Below are positions 29,322 to 39,410 of a stretch of 50,051 bases of DNA, in pieces. Each line of letters begins with the position of its first letter. Within the stretch, counting starts at the first letter, position 1. The notes under the pieces were generated by a model that did no database searches, had not been told where the DNA came from, and saw only the letters and a program-made list of their open reading frames with translations. Source of the stretch: Paracoccaceae bacterium (GTDB lineage Bacteria > Pseudomonadota > Alphaproteobacteria > Rhodobacterales > Rhodobacteraceae); the NCBI GenBank assembly GCA_022824005.1, contig JAJEBG010000008.1, forward strand, positions 1 to 50,051, read 5' to 3'. The translations under genes and the position numbers were made by a program.

Positions 29322-30367
29322 CCACAGACGCGTTCATTGATTTCATTCGTGCAGGGCCGACTGACCGCACAGATCTCTTTCTCACGACGTCCCGGCGACT
29401 CGGCGCGCCCCTGATCAACATCGAGAAGGACTTCTGGATGTGCTGGACGCTGAACACTCTCTACCACCGCTTTCCCGTGGGCGGCTCGCGTCTTCTGTTC
29501 AAAGGCGGCACGTCGCTGTCAAAGGCCTATGGCCTCATCAACAGGTTTTGGAAGACATTGATGTCACCGTCTTCCGAGGTGATCTCGGTCACGCCGGAAG
29601 CACGACTGAAATCGCTGCTCTTTCCAACAAGAAGCGCAAGGCGACCCTAGACGCAATTGCCGCTGATTGTAGCCGCTACATCACCACCGAGCTCCTTGCA
29701 GCCGTCTCTGAGGCCATGGAGGCTGACACGGGTGGGTCAGGCCGAGTGGAAGTCGACGATAGCGATCCAAGTTCCCAGACACTGCTTGTCTGGTATCCGC
29801 GTGTGGATGCATCCGACACCGGATATGTCCAGGCCGCCGTCAAGATCGAGTCGGGGGCAAAGTCCGCACTCGATCCGAATCTGCCTGTCGCAATCGCTCC
29901 CTATGTCGACGCTGACCTCGAAGCATTCGATTTCAGCGTTCCGGATGTCACGACAATCCATGCGGAGCGGACCTTCTGGGACAAGGTCGTGATTGCCCAC
30001 GGGTTGCGCAGTTGGTTCGAACGGCGTGGCAAACTACGCCAAGATGGTCATCGAATTTCGCGACACTACTACGACTTGCACACGCTCCTGGGATCCGAGC
30101 TGGGCCCTGCCGCGATTGCAAATCTGGCTCTCGGAGCGGATTGCGTCGAGCATGCACGAACGTTCTTCAACCGACCGGATTTCGATCTTGCGACTGCCTC
30201 GCCGGGCACGTTCTCCCTCCGACCCGTTGGAGACATGATCGACAGATTGGCCCGCGACTACGACAATACTCGCGCGATGATCTTCGGTAATGCCCCCCCC
30301 TGACTTCGAGGACGTCCTGTCATCGATTGGAGAGATTGAGGACCGCCTTAACGGCTTACGGCGCTAG
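29318..30367 (+). pseudogene. AbiEii/AbiGii-family nucleotidyltransferase toxin with two frameshifts
   Basis: The toxin frame opens at 29318 with EKDFWMCWTLNTLY and the nucleotidyltransferase motif LLFKGGTSLSKAYGLINRF. At about 29545-29552 (AGGTTTTGGAAG) the frame drops by one base. The continuing motif EDIDVTVFRGDLGHAGS is only in the next frame, which runs through FDFSVPDVTTIHAERTFWDK and VVIAHGLRSWFERRGK to 30300. There, in a run of eight Cs, the frame hits TGA. With one C fewer it would read APPDFEDVLSSIGEIEDRLN and stop at TAG 30365-30367. Active-site motifs are split, so the encoded toxin is probably inactive unless slippage occurs. Confidence 0.75.
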
Positions 30368-30495
30368 CCCGGATCGCTCACCAAATCCAAGATTGCATCG
30401 CCGCGCGTTGAATCTGGCGGCGTTTTCGGGCTTTCGACGAGGATTGCGTGGATCGGTGCCCCGCCGACAGGATTTTGGTGAGATTTGCATGCTAG
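30364..30495. mobile_element. 132-bp MITE-like element related to the IS1380 end (copy B)
   Basis: The element is bounded by CTAGC at 30364 and GCTAG ending at 30495. Each is followed inward, after exactly 8 nt, by CTCACCAAATCC (30377-30388) or its inverted form GGATTTTGGTGAG (30470-30482). Its first 116 bp match the outer end of the IS1380 remnant at 27434. It encodes nothing and looks like an internally deleted derivative keeping both terminal repeats. CTAG at both borders could be a 4-bp target duplication. Its left edge supplies the restored AbiE toxin stop codon. Confidence 0.55.
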
Positions 30496-30577
30496 ACTGA
30501 AATCGCGGACTTCTTAAAGGGAAGAAAATGGTTATCTGGGCTTAGGACAGCCGAGGTCAATGTGCCCCCACTTTTAA

Positions 30578-32773
30578 TTACATGAAACTCTGGGGATCGA
30601 TATCGATCACAAGGCGGATATTTGTGGGAATTTGGAATTGTGACCGCCACTGCATAAGCGCAAGTTGTAGGGGCACCCGTCGCTCGGCCTTGATGAGGAA
30701 TCGAAATTGGTGGCGACCACGAACACGGGCCACTTGTGCGGGAGCCGGACCAAATAACTGCGCACCAATTTGCTGCAATGGCTGTGCTTGGCGAACCATC
30801 ATCCGGCATAGTCTTTCGATATCAGCCAGCACGGGGCCAGACAGTTTAATGACAGCAAAACGGCCGAATGGGGGAACACCGGCGACCTGCCGCTCCGCGG
30901 CCTCGACAGCCCAAAACTGTTCATCATCTCCCGAGACAATCGCTTGCATCACCGGATGATCAGGCTGCCATGTCTGCAAAAAGGCCACGCCTCGCTGACC
31001 TTGACCTCGGCGCCCCGCCCGACCCGCAACTTGCGTCATCATTTGAAAAGTTCTCTCTGCGGCGCGCAGGTCCGTGCCATGCAAGCCAAGGTCAGCATCA
31101 ATGGCGCCGACGAGAGTGAGGCGCGGGAAATTATGTCCTTTGGCAATAATCTGCGTGCCAATAATAATATCGATCTCGCCCTTGCGGATGGATTCCAAGC
31201 GGCGGCGAAAATCTGTCATGGAAACACGATAATCAGAGGATAGGGTTTCAATACGGGCATTGGGAAACAGCTGCTGAGCCTCCTGAGCCAATCTCTCAAT
31301 ACCCGGTCCCACCGCCGACCATTGATCATCCGCCCCGCAATTTGGACATGTGTCGGGCAAGCGCGTTGAGTAACCACATAAATGGCACATTAACCGCTGC
31401 GAAAATCGGTGCTCAACAAGGCGGGCATCGCAATCGGGACAGCCAAGTTGAAATCCGCAGGAGCGGCACACTGTTAATGGCGCATAGCCGCGTCGATTCA
31501 GAAAGAGTAAAGATTGTTGCTCCTTTGCGAGAGCCTCACGCACCGCGTGGGTCAGAGCACTAGAAATCCAGCACCCATGTCCCATCTCCGCCGCACGCAG
31601 GTCAATGGTCATCATTTCTGGCAGTTCGGCCGTCCCGACCCGATCGGGTAAATCAACACGGTGATATTTGCCTCGACGTGCATTTTCCCAACTCTCCAAT
31701 GAGGGCGTTGCGGATGCCAAGACAATATGAGCCGCCGAGAGTGACGCTCTCAGCACGGCCATGTCGCGGGCATGATAATGAACCCCGTCATCCTGTTTGA
31801 AAGAGGTATCGTGCTCCTCATCAACGACAATCAAGCCCAAGTTACAAAAGGGAAGAAATAGCGCCGAGCGGGCGCCGACGACGAGTTGAACCGTTCCGTC
31901 TCCAGCGGCGCGCCACAGCCGCATTCGTTCTTTGGGTTTGATTTCCGAGTGCCACTCCGCCGGTAATGCGCCAAACCTATCGCCCACTCGCCTCATAAAT
32001 TGCGACGTTAAGGCAATTTCAGGAAGAAGCACGAGAACTTGTCTTCCGGCTCGCAGCGCTTCCGACACCGCCTCAAGATAAACCTCGGTTTTTCCGGCTC
32101 CCGTCACACCTTTCAACAAAACTGTTGAAAAACAATTGTTTCTCACTCGATTTCTTAATTCTTGCGCCGCGTGCGCTTGCGCGGCAGAAAGCTGAAATCC
32201 CGGCCTTTCAGGGTCAAGAAACGGATAACGCTCATCAATGAGAATGGACTCGCTTACCAGAGAGCCTGACTTGACCAAGCCATTGAGGACACTTGAACTC
32301 ACTTGAGCCAATTCTTTGATTTCTGCCGACATCATCGGCATGCCGCCGGCATCCTTAAACTGTTGCAGAACCCGTTGCCGCGCCGGTGTCAACTTATCAG
32401 GTATTTTTTCGGTTGGACGGAGAACAATGCCCCGTGGACGCGACTCGCGGAGTTTTGGCACCCGCGTCACCATTCGCATCATCATGTTGAGCGGTGTCAG
32501 CGTATAGTCGCCCACTTTTTGCATAAAGTCACGCATCGGCCGGTTGATAGGGGCGGCGTCAAGCTCTTTTAGAATTGGCCTCAGTTTGGCCGCCTCAACT
32601 TCGTGCGTGCCTCGGCCCCATACCAGACCCAACTCACGGCTCGGGCCTAGAGGCACTTCCACCAGCTGGCCAATCCTCACACCGCCCTCGGGGACCAAGT
32701 AATCGAGACATCCCCCGACGTCCCTTGGGACAAGTACCGACACACGAGTCCCAGATTCGAATCTTTCACACAT
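30578..32773 (-). CDS. priA: primosomal protein N' (replication restart helicase PriA)
   Basis: PriA recognises stalled forks and reloads the replicative helicase. The 731-residue protein has the N-terminal 3'BD domain, Walker A GVTGAGKT at 222-229 and DEEH in LIVVDEEHDTSF. The helicase C-terminal motifs IIIGTQIIAKGHNFPRLTL and QVAGRAGRRGQGQRG are present. Two zinc-binding clusters lie between them (CRSCGFQLGCPDCD, CHLCGYSTRLPDTCPNC). All eight cysteines are present. It is divergent from fsa, a common neighbour in this class. Confidence 0.97.
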   Translation of the reverse strand: MCERFESGTRVSVLVPRDVGGCLDYLVPEGGVRIGQLVEVPLGPSRELGLVWGRGTHEVEAAKLRPILKELDAAPINRPMRDFMQKVGDYTLTPLNMMMRMVTRVPKLRESRPRGIVLRPTEKIPDKLTPARQRVLQQFKDAGGMPMMSAEIKELAQVSSSVLNGLVKSGSLVSESILIDERYPFLDPERPGFQLSAAQAHAAQELRNRVRNNCFSTVLLKGVTGAGKTEVYLEAVSEALRAGRQVLVLLPEIALTSQFMRRVGDRFGALPAEWHSEIKPKERMRLWRAAGDGTVQLVVGARSALFLPFCNLGLIVVDEEHDTSFKQDDGVHYHARDMAVLRASLSAAHIVLASATPSLESWENARRGKYHRVDLPDRVGTAELPEMMTIDLRAAEMGHGCWISSALTHAVREALAKEQQSLLFLNRRGYAPLTVCRSCGFQLGCPDCDARLVEHRFSQRLMCHLCGYSTRLPDTCPNCGADDQWSAVGPGIERLAQEAQQLFPNARIETLSSDYRVSMTDFRRRLESIRKGEIDIIIGTQIIAKGHNFPRLTLVGAIDADLGLHGTDLRAAERTFQMMTQVAGRAGRRGQGQRGVAFLQTWQPDHPVMQAIVSGDDEQFWAVEAAERQVAGVPPFGRFAVIKLSGPVLADIERLCRMMVRQAQPLQQIGAQLFGPAPAQVARVRGRHQFRFLIKAERRVPLQLALMQWRSQFQIPTNIRLVIDIDPQSFM

Positions 32774-32853
32774 GTTTTTGACCGCGAATTGACAGTTTCA
32801 AATCACCCAAAAAGCCATTAAAATATGGCAGAACATATTCAACAGGGGCAGGA

Positions 32854-33504
32854 ATGATGGATTTTTTTGTCGATACAGCCGATACAAACGCGATCCGGGA
32901 ACTCAACTCAACCGGTCTCATCGACGGGGTCACCACCAACCCGACTTTGATTATGAAATCGGGCAAATCACACCATGCCGTCATCGCCGAAATTTGCCAT
33001 ATCGTCGACAATTTACCGGTCAGCGCGGAAGTTGTGGCCATTGAGCGTGATGACATGGTACGTGAAGGAAAAGCGTTAGCGAAAATCAGCCATAATGTGG
33101 TTGTCAAAGTTCCTCTGACTTGGGACGGATTACAAGCCTGCCACCAATTGCATCAGGAGGACATCAAAGTCAATGTCACGCTCTGTTTTAGTGCCAATCA
33201 AGCTCTCTTGGCCGCCAAGGCGGGAGCGACTTATATCAGCCCATTTATTGGTCGGCTCGACGATATCGGCCTGAACGGAATGGACTTGATTGAAGATATC
33301 CGCGATGTCTATGACAACTACGATTTCGCCACCCAATTATTGGCCGCCTCAATCCGTTCACCTTCCCATGTCACCCAATGTGCGCTAGCGGGCGCCGATG
33401 TGGCGACCGTGCCGCCGGGCGTGCTGAAAAAACTGTGTGAACATCCCTTGACCGACCTTGGACTCGAAAGTTTCCTTAAGGACGCCGCCAAGTCAAAGAC
33501 CTGA
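32854..33504 (+). CDS. fsa: transaldolase / fructose-6-phosphate aldolase family (short form)
   Basis: The enzyme belongs to the short class I aldolase subfamily TalC/FsaA. The 216-residue TIM barrel has [29 protein letters not shown], the Schiff-base Lys85 in [32 protein letters not shown] and [18 protein letters not shown]. Which activity (transaldolase or aldolase) applies cannot be decided by eye. A purine-rich GGGGCAGG precedes two candidate ATGs at 32854 and 32857. Confidence 0.9.
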   Translation: MMDFFVDTADTNAIRELNSTGLIDGVTTNPTLIMKSGKSHHAVIAEICHIVDNLPVSAEVVAIERDDMVREGKALAKISHNVVVKVPLTWDGLQACHQLHQEDIKVNVTLCFSANQALLAAKAGATYISPFIGRLDDIGLNGMDLIEDIRDVYDNYDFATQLLAASIRSPSHVTQCALAGADVATVPPGVLKKLCEHPLTDLGLESFLKDAAKSKT

Positions 33505-33525
33505 ACCATCAACGAAACCGCCAAA

Positions 33526-34281
33526 TTGAAAAACGAAAATTATCTCGCTGAGTTGCGAACTCTCATTCGTGAAGAGCCAAATATCGTCCTTGATGATCCC
33601 GAACTCATGCGCGATTTGGCTCAACAGGCCAAAGGTTCACTCGGAGACAATGTCATCGATCTCAGAGGCGCCGCCCTCAAGGTGTTGGAGCAGCGCCGAA
33701 TTGGGCTTGAAGTCGCCAACCGCGCCATCACTGAGGATAGCCAGCGCAACTTTGCGAGTCTCCAACGCGTGCATCGCGCCATTGTCTCCTTGCTCAACTG
33801 TCAAAGTATCGACGAGTGGTGCACGACGATTCGTGATACGGTCAAAGACATCTTACAAATTGACTGCCTACTGGTATTCGTTGAAAGCCCTTTCCCCAAC
33901 TTGAAACCCAATGGGCAATTTGGCCCAATAAAATTTTGTCATAAGGGTTTTGTTTGCGACTATTGTGGCGGCCAATCGGTTTATCAGTCGGGTCGTCTGA
34001 TCCTTCGCTCATGCCCCAACATATCTTCAGATATCTATCCCGGGTTTCAGAAGAGTCCAATTTTGTCAGAGGCTCTTTTGCCGCTGAGTCTTCGACTCGC
34101 CCGCCATGCCAACGGTCAACAGGACATCAGTCACGGTGACGATTTCGCTCTCATGTTACTCGGCTCAGGCGATTCTCAAATGTTTCAGCCGCAATTGGGA
34201 GTCGAACTCTTGACGTTTTTCCGTGATGTGGTCGAATGCTCGCTCCGCCGATGGTCTGTATCTCACGCCACGGAGATATAA
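33526..34281 (+). CDS. DUF484 family protein (GAF-like)
   Basis: The 251-residue protein fits DUF484, a GAF-fold family that usually precedes xerC. The N-terminal helix ELRTLIREEPNIVLDDPELM is followed by VIDLRGAALKVLEQRRIGLE and a GAF-like domain ending LTFFRDVVECSLRRW. The start appears to be the TTG at 33526, because the preceding in-frame codons back to the fsa stop (33502-33504) include no ATG or GTG. Function is unknown. Confidence 0.85.
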   Translation: MKNENYLAELRTLIREEPNIVLDDPELMRDLAQQAKGSLGDNVIDLRGAALKVLEQRRIGLEVANRAITEDSQRNFASLQRVHRAIVSLLNCQSIDEWCTTIRDTVKDILQIDCLLVFVESPFPNLKPNGQFGPIKFCHKGFVCDYCGGQSVYQSGRLILRSCPNISSDIYPGFQKSPILSEALLPLSLRLARHANGQQDISHGDDFALMLLGSGDSQMFQPQLGVELLTFFRDVVECSLRRWSVSHATEI

Positions 34282-34337
34282 TGAACCGAAATGGAGGAAG
34301 GCCCGATTCGAGCTAGAATTTTTAGAGGACACCTCGT

Positions 34338-35291
34338 GTGATAGAACCATCGACAGATTCGCATGACCCCCTTGCCAGCCAATTGCTAGGGCAGTGGATT
34401 CGTCACAAATCGGTGGTCACGGGGGCTTCCTCAAATACCCTCACCGCCTATCAACGCGATATTTCCCGATTTATTGACTTTCTCACCCAATATTTCGCCA
34501 AGTCACTCACGCTGCAAGACTTGCGCACCATTGAGATCCGAGAGGCCCGCGCTTGGATGTCTAGCGAGCGTCAAAGGGGGGTATCGGCTCGTTCATTGTC
34601 AAGACAACTCTCGGCCGTGAAAGGGTTTATCGGCTGGGTCGGCGAAACCCATGGATTTGATACCACTTCCTTCCTAGCCGTTCGAGCCCCCCGATTCCAA
34701 CTTCCCCTCCCGCGGCCCATGTCATCAGAAAATGCTGTCAATATGATTGCCCATGCCGAGACGAGTGGGAGTCGTCTCGCTTGGGTCAAAGCCAGAGACG
34801 CGGCCATTTTGATTCTTCTCTATGGCTGCGGTTTGCGGGTTTCAGAGGCCTTATCCCTGCAATGGTCAAATTGTCCGTTGCCGCAAACCTTATGCATCAG
34901 AGGCAAAGGGGGAAAGGAGCGAATGATTCCGACAATGCCCCTCGCACGCGATGCCATTGACCGCTACCAAACATTGTTTCCATTTGATCAAGACACCGAG
35001 TCAGCGATGTTTCGGGGCGTTCGGGGAGGCGTCCTCAATCAACGCGCCGTTCGCCATGTCCTTGAGCGTGCCCGCCATGCGCTCGGCTTGCCTTCAAGCG
35101 CCACACCGCACGCGCTGCGCCATTCCTTTGCCAGTCATCTTTTGCGGGCCAGTGGTGATTTGCGTGCCATTCAGGAACTTCTTGGACACAGTTCTCTTTC
35201 AACCACACAAGCCTATACCGAAGTGGATCAGGCACAATTGATGGAGGTGTATCAAAAAGCCCATCCGTCCTTGCGTTCAGGAGACGGATGA
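34338..35291 (+). CDS. xerC: site-specific tyrosine recombinase XerC
   Basis: XerC resolves chromosome dimers at dif together with XerD. The 317-residue protein has the SAM-like core-binding domain (SNTLTAYQRDISRFIDFL) and the catalytic set R167 (GCGLRVSE), K190 (RGKGGKER), H258 and R261 (PHALRHSFASHLL), H284 (LLGHSSLSTTQAYT) and the nucleophile Y293. It starts with GTG at 34338 behind AGAGGA. The preceding DUF484 gene supports XerC over XerD. Confidence 0.92.
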   Translation: MIEPSTDSHDPLASQLLGQWIRHKSVVTGASSNTLTAYQRDISRFIDFLTQYFAKSLTLQDLRTIEIREARAWMSSERQRGVSARSLSRQLSAVKGFIGWVGETHGFDTTSFLAVRAPRFQLPLPRPMSSENAVNMIAHAETSGSRLAWVKARDAAILILLYGCGLRVSEALSLQWSNCPLPQTLCIRGKGGKERMIPTMPLARDAIDRYQTLFPFDQDTESAMFRGVRGGVLNQRAVRHVLERARHALGLPSSATPHALRHSFASHLLRASGDLRAIQELLGHSSLSTTQAYTEVDQAQLMEVYQKAHPSLRSGDG

Positions 35292-35304
35292 GTCGGAGAG
35301 ATGA

Positions 35305-36543
35305 TCAGAAAATAGAATGGGCACTCGATTCACGATACCAACGAATAATTTGTTGCCGCTCTCGCGGGTTGATGTCCGACAAATTGGCGGGCGGCATGGC
35401 TTTCGACAAACCCGCCTGCAAGTAAATTTCACGTGCATATCGAGCAATATCGGTGGGCGTTTCAAGAATCACACCTTTGGGCGCAATATTAACACCTTGC
35501 CAAGCCGGCTCAGAAGCATGGCAAGCGGCACAACGCAGTTGCACTAGTTGACTGACTTCAGCAAATTCTGGATGGGCCAAAAAACGTGAAGTCTCGGTCG
35601 ATTCGGGCGCCCGTATCTGATGATCAGCGAGCGTTGTGCCGAGTGAGGAGAACCACATGATGACAATGAAAATGACCGCCGTTATCGCCCATGTCCAGTG
35701 CGGGTGACCTTTGCCGGCGTGTTTAGAATTGAAATAATGGCGAATCGTCACCCCCATGAGGAAAACCAAAGACGCGATGACCCAATTGTATTCGGAAGCA
35801 AATGACAGTGGGTAATGGTTTGAAAGCATCAGGAAAATGACGGGCAAGGTGAGATAATTATTGTGCGTGGAGCGCAGTTTTGCGATCCGCCCATATTTGG
35901 CATCGGGCACTCTTTCGGCCCGCAAATCCCTCACCACGATCTTCTGATTGGGAATGATGATCATGAAGACATTGGCCGACATGATGGTGGCCGTAAAAGC
36001 ACCGAGATGCAACAAGGCCGCGCGTCCAGTGAAGACCTGATCATACCCCCAAGCCATGGCCACCAACATGACAAATAGAAGCAGCATCAAACCCGTCGGA
36101 TGGTCGCCCAATCTTGACTTGCAGAGGCCGTCATAAATCACCCAACCGACCGCAAGAGACCCGCCGGAAATCAGCACCGCTTGCCAGACCTCAAGATCCA
36201 TCTTTGCCGGATCAATCAGGTACAATTCAGCACCGGACCAATACAAGATCATGAGCAAAGCGGCCCCACTCAACCAGGTGCTGTAACTCTCCCATTTGAA
36301 CCAGATAAGGTGTTCGGGGAGACGCTCTGGGGCGACAAGATATTTTTGGATATGGTAGAAACCCCCTCCATGCACCTGCCATTCCTCGCCATGTGCCCCT
36401 TGCGGCATATCCGGCGCTTTCCGCAGGCCAAGATCAAGAGCAATAAAATAGAATGACGAGCCGATCCATGCCATGGCGGTGATGACATGCAACCATCGCA
36501 CCGCAAAGGCAAGCCAGTCCCAGATAATCGCAAGATCAGTCAT
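35305..36543 (-). CDS. puuD: membrane-bound urate hydroxylase PuuD with cytochrome c domain
   Basis: PuuD oxidises urate to 5-hydroxyisourate and passes electrons to the respiratory chain. The 412-residue protein has eight or nine membrane segments, starting VRWLHVITAMAWIGSSFYFI, and the motif HNNYLTLPVIFLMLSNHYPL. A C-terminal cytochrome c domain carries CAACH at 338-342 and the distal Met in KAMPPANLSDINPRERQQI. It is cotranscribed with uraH (24-bp gap), which handles its product. Confidence 0.93.
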   Translation of the reverse strand: MTDLAIIWDWLAFAVRWLHVITAMAWIGSSFYFIALDLGLRKAPDMPQGAHGEEWQVHGGGFYHIQKYLVAPERLPEHLIWFKWESYSTWLSGAALLMILYWSGAELYLIDPAKMDLEVWQAVLISGGSLAVGWVIYDGLCKSRLGDHPTGLMLLLFVMLVAMAWGYDQVFTGRAALLHLGAFTATIMSANVFMIIIPNQKIVVRDLRAERVPDAKYGRIAKLRSTHNNYLTLPVIFLMLSNHYPLSFASEYNWVIASLVFLMGVTIRHYFNSKHAGKGHPHWTWAITAVIFIVIMWFSSLGTTLADHQIRAPESTETSRFLAHPEFAEVSQLVQLRCAACHASEPAWQGVNIAPKGVILETPTDIARYAREIYLQAGLSKAMPPANLSDINPRERQQIIRWYRESSAHSIF

Positions 36544-36567
36544 CAGTACCTAATTCCACTCAGACCA

Positions 36568-36921
36568 TCAACTTCCGCGATAGGTCGAATAGCCAAACGG
36601 AGACACCAAAAGCGGGACATGATAATGCTCGCTCGCCGCGAGTCCGAATTGAACCGGCACCTCGTCCAAAAAATATTCCCGATCCTCAATATGCCCTTGC
36701 GACCGCTGATAGTCACCCACATGAAAACGCAATTCATAAATGCCGGGTTGAAACTGCTCTCCTTCAAGAAGCGGCTTTGAAATACGCCCGTCATCATTGG
36801 TTTTGTAGCGGCCTAGATGCTGCCATTTGCCCTCAACGGATCGCCATAGATCAATGTGAAGCCCCGCCGCCGGCTTACCCCGAGCGGTATCAAGGACGTG
36901 AGTGGTCAGTTTGCCGGCCAT
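36568..36921 (-). CDS. uraH: 5-hydroxyisourate hydrolase (transthyretin-like)
   Basis: UraH hydrolyses 5-hydroxyisourate to OHCU in urate degradation. The 117-residue product has the N-terminal signature LTTHVLDTARGKPAAGL, the catalytic-region Arg in YELRFHVGDY, HYHVPLLVSPFGYSTY and the diagnostic C-terminal YRGS. GGGAGTGA lies just before the ATG. No OHCU decarboxylase or allantoinase gene is in the window. Confidence 0.96.
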   Translation of the reverse strand: MAGKLTTHVLDTARGKPAAGLHIDLWRSVEGKWQHLGRYKTNDDGRISKPLLEGEQFQPGIYELRFHVGDYQRSQGHIEDREYFLDEVPVQFGLAASEHYHVPLLVSPFGYSTYRGS

Positions 36922-36949
36922 TTATTTCACTCCCAATAATCTTCTTTTC

Positions 36950-39226
36950 TCAGCCATAACTCGCCACCGCGCTCCCGGCGAGGGCGGCAATATTGAGCAG
37001 ACCCCGAGCCGTAATCGCTGGCGTCACCACATGAGCACGATTGCCCATTCCCATGAGGATGGGGCCGACTTCCAAACCCGAGACTACGCATTTTAGTAAA
37101 TTGCGCGCCGCGCCGGCGCCGACTGTGTTTGGATAAATCAGAGTATTGGCGCGTCCCTTTAAACGGGAATGGGGGAACAATCTTTGCCGCAAAGCCTCGT
37201 CTAGCGCTGTGTCGGTATTCATCTCACCTTCGTATTCAAAGGCCTGTCCTTGAGCATCCAATATTTCTAACACCTGGCGCATCAACCGTCCCGATACACT
37301 GTCGAGATTGCCAAACTCAGAATCCGAACACAATGCTATTTTCGGTTCAATACCAAATCGCCGCACATGGCGAGCGGCCGCGATAACCGTTGAAGTGATC
37401 TGTTCGGCGCTAGGGTCGGTATGCACATGCGTGTCAGCGATGAATAAAGGCCCATTGTCAAAAATCATCAAGGAGAGAGCACCAGCGGGTTGCAAACCAT
37501 CTTCAGACAAAATTTGTCTGACATAATTGAGATGCCACAAATATTGGCCAAAAGTCCCACAGATCATGCTGTCGGCCTCACCTCGTTGAACCATCACGCC
37601 AGCGATGGCCGTCGTATTGGTGCGCAAGATCGCCCTAGCCAAGTCGGGAGTGACGCCTTGGCGATGCATAATTTTGTGATAGGTCGTCCAGTATTCACGA
37701 TAACGTGGGTCATCCTGTGGGTTCACCAATTCAAAACCATGGCCCGGCGCGATCTCCAAGCCAGCTCTTTCGATCTTTTGCTGCACTACATCCGGCCGTC
37801 CAATCAGGATCGGGATATCTGCCGTCTCCTCTCTCACCATTTGAGCGGCGCGCAGGACTCGCTCATCTTCACCTTCAGCGAAAACGATGCGACGTTTGAC
37901 AAGACGCGCCACGCCGAAGACCGGCCGCATGATAAACGAGGTTTTGAAAACCTTCTCTTCTAACTGACGACGGTAATTTTCAAGATCAAGCGTTTGTGTC
38001 GTGACCCCGGACTCCATCGCGGCTTTGGCCACGGCACTTGAGACATGCGGCAGCAATCGGGGATCAAATGGTTTGGGAATAAGGTAGCCCGGGGAAAAGG
38101 TCAGCGTTTCGCCTCGATAGGCCGATCCCACCTCTGCTGACGTTGTGCTGCGCGCTAGTTCTGCAATGGCCATGGCGCAAGCTAGTTTCATCTCGTCATT
38201 GATTTTGGTGGCCCCGACATCCATGGCCCCCCGAAAGATAAACGGAAAACAGAGAACATTATTGACTTGGTTGAAATAATCCGACCGTCCGGTGGCAATC
38301 AACGCATCAGGAGCGGCGGCGAGTGCTTCGTCGGGATGAATTTCGGGATCGGGATTCGCGAGTGCAAAAATGATCGGCCGTGGAGCCATTTGCCGCACCA
38401 TATCCCCGGTTAGAAGCCCCGGCCCTGACAGTCCAAGAAAAAGATCTGCCCCTTTGATGACATCAGAAAACGCGCGGGCTTGCGTGTCTTGGGCAAATTC
38501 AGCCTTTTCAGACGATAAATCTTGGCGTGATGAGGAGACGACGCCTTTGCTGTCGCACAAAAAAATATTCTCTCGCTTCATGCCCATGGTCAACAGCATT
38601 TTTAGGCAAGCGATACCGGCCGCGCCGGCCCCAAGGGCCACAAGTTTGATATTCTGAATGTCTTTTTCGGCGAGTATCAGCGCATTATATGTCGCCGCCG
38701 CCACGACAATGGCTGTGCCATGTTGATCATCGTGAAAGACCGGAATGCTCATTTTTTCCCGACACAATTGTTCAACACGGAAACAGTCGGGGGCCTTGAT
38801 GTCTTCGAGATTGATAGCGCCAAATGTCGGCTCGAGCCGAACAATGAGGTCCGCGAGACGTTCGGGATCGCTCTCATCGACCTCGATATCGAAACAATCA
38901 AGGCCGGCAAATTTTTTAAATAGAACCGCCTTGCCCTCCATCACCGGCTTGGCCGCCTGCGCACCGATATTTCCTAATCCTAGCACGGCGCTACCATTTG
39001 ATACGACCGCCACAAGATTGCTTTTTGCGGTATAGCGCCGAGCCAAGGATTGATTGTCACTAATCTTCGTGCACGCATGGGCGACGCCAGGTGAGTAGGC
39101 CCGTGACAAGTCTCGCGCCGTGGCCATGGGTTTGGTGGCACGGATTTCGAGCTTCCCCGGTTTTGGGAATTCGTGATAATCGAGTGATTCCTGCTCAAGT
39201 CCGAATTTTTGATCGTCTATGGCCAT
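36950..39226 (-). CDS. maeB: NADP-dependent malic enzyme with phosphotransacetylase-like domain
   Basis: MaeB converts malate to pyruvate, CO2 and NADPH. The product of about 758 residues has the malic N domain ([15 protein letters not shown]), the NAD-binding domain ([18 protein letters not shown]) and metal/substrate motifs [14 protein letters not shown]-terminal PTA-like domain follows ([16 protein letters not shown]) that is regulatory, not catalytic, in this family. I prefer the second ATG (39226). AAAGGA abuts the first ATG at 39232 but is 6 nt from the second. It lies beside a C4-dicarboxylate transporter. Confidence 0.95.
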   Translation of the reverse strand: MAIDDQKFGLEQESLDYHEFPKPGKLEIRATKPMATARDLSRAYSPGVAHACTKISDNQSLARRYTAKSNLVAVVSNGSAVLGLGNIGAQAAKPVMEGKAVLFKKFAGLDCFDIEVDESDPERLADLIVRLEPTFGAINLEDIKAPDCFRVEQLCREKMSIPVFHDDQHGTAIVVAAATYNALILAEKDIQNIKLVALGAGAAGIACLKMLLTMGMKRENIFLCDSKGVVSSSRQDLSSEKAEFAQDTQARAFSDVIKGADLFLGLSGPGLLTGDMVRQMAPRPIIFALANPDPEIHPDEALAAAPDALIATGRSDYFNQVNNVLCFPFIFRGAMDVGATKINDEMKLACAMAIAELARSTTSAEVGSAYRGETLTFSPGYLIPKPFDPRLLPHVSSAVAKAAMESGVTTQTLDLENYRRQLEEKVFKTSFIMRPVFGVARLVKRRIVFAEGEDERVLRAAQMVREETADIPILIGRPDVVQQKIERAGLEIAPGHGFELVNPQDDPRYREYWTTYHKIMHRQGVTPDLARAILRTNTTAIAGVMVQRGEADSMICGTFGQYLWHLNYVRQILSEDGLQPAGALSLMIFDNGPLFIADTHVHTDPSAEQITSTVIAAARHVRRFGIEPKIALCSDSEFGNLDSVSGRLMRQVLEILDAQGQAFEYEGEMNTDTALDEALRQRLFPHSRLKGRANTLIYPNTVGAGAARNLLKCVVSGLEVGPILMGMGNRAHVVTPAITARGLLNIAALAGSAVASYG

Positions 39227-39410
39227 TTCCATTCCTTTATTTGCCGAGTCGCAACTCTCTAGCCATTAATGCCGCCTCAGATGTTTGCCAGACAGGCACC
39301 TCGCTTCATTAAGACCTTAACGATTCTTGTCACAATTCAAAACCGTCTAATCGGTTTTCCGCCGTGACCCGGCTCCCAAAAATCGATTGATTTCGCTCTT
39401 GCGATGACCC

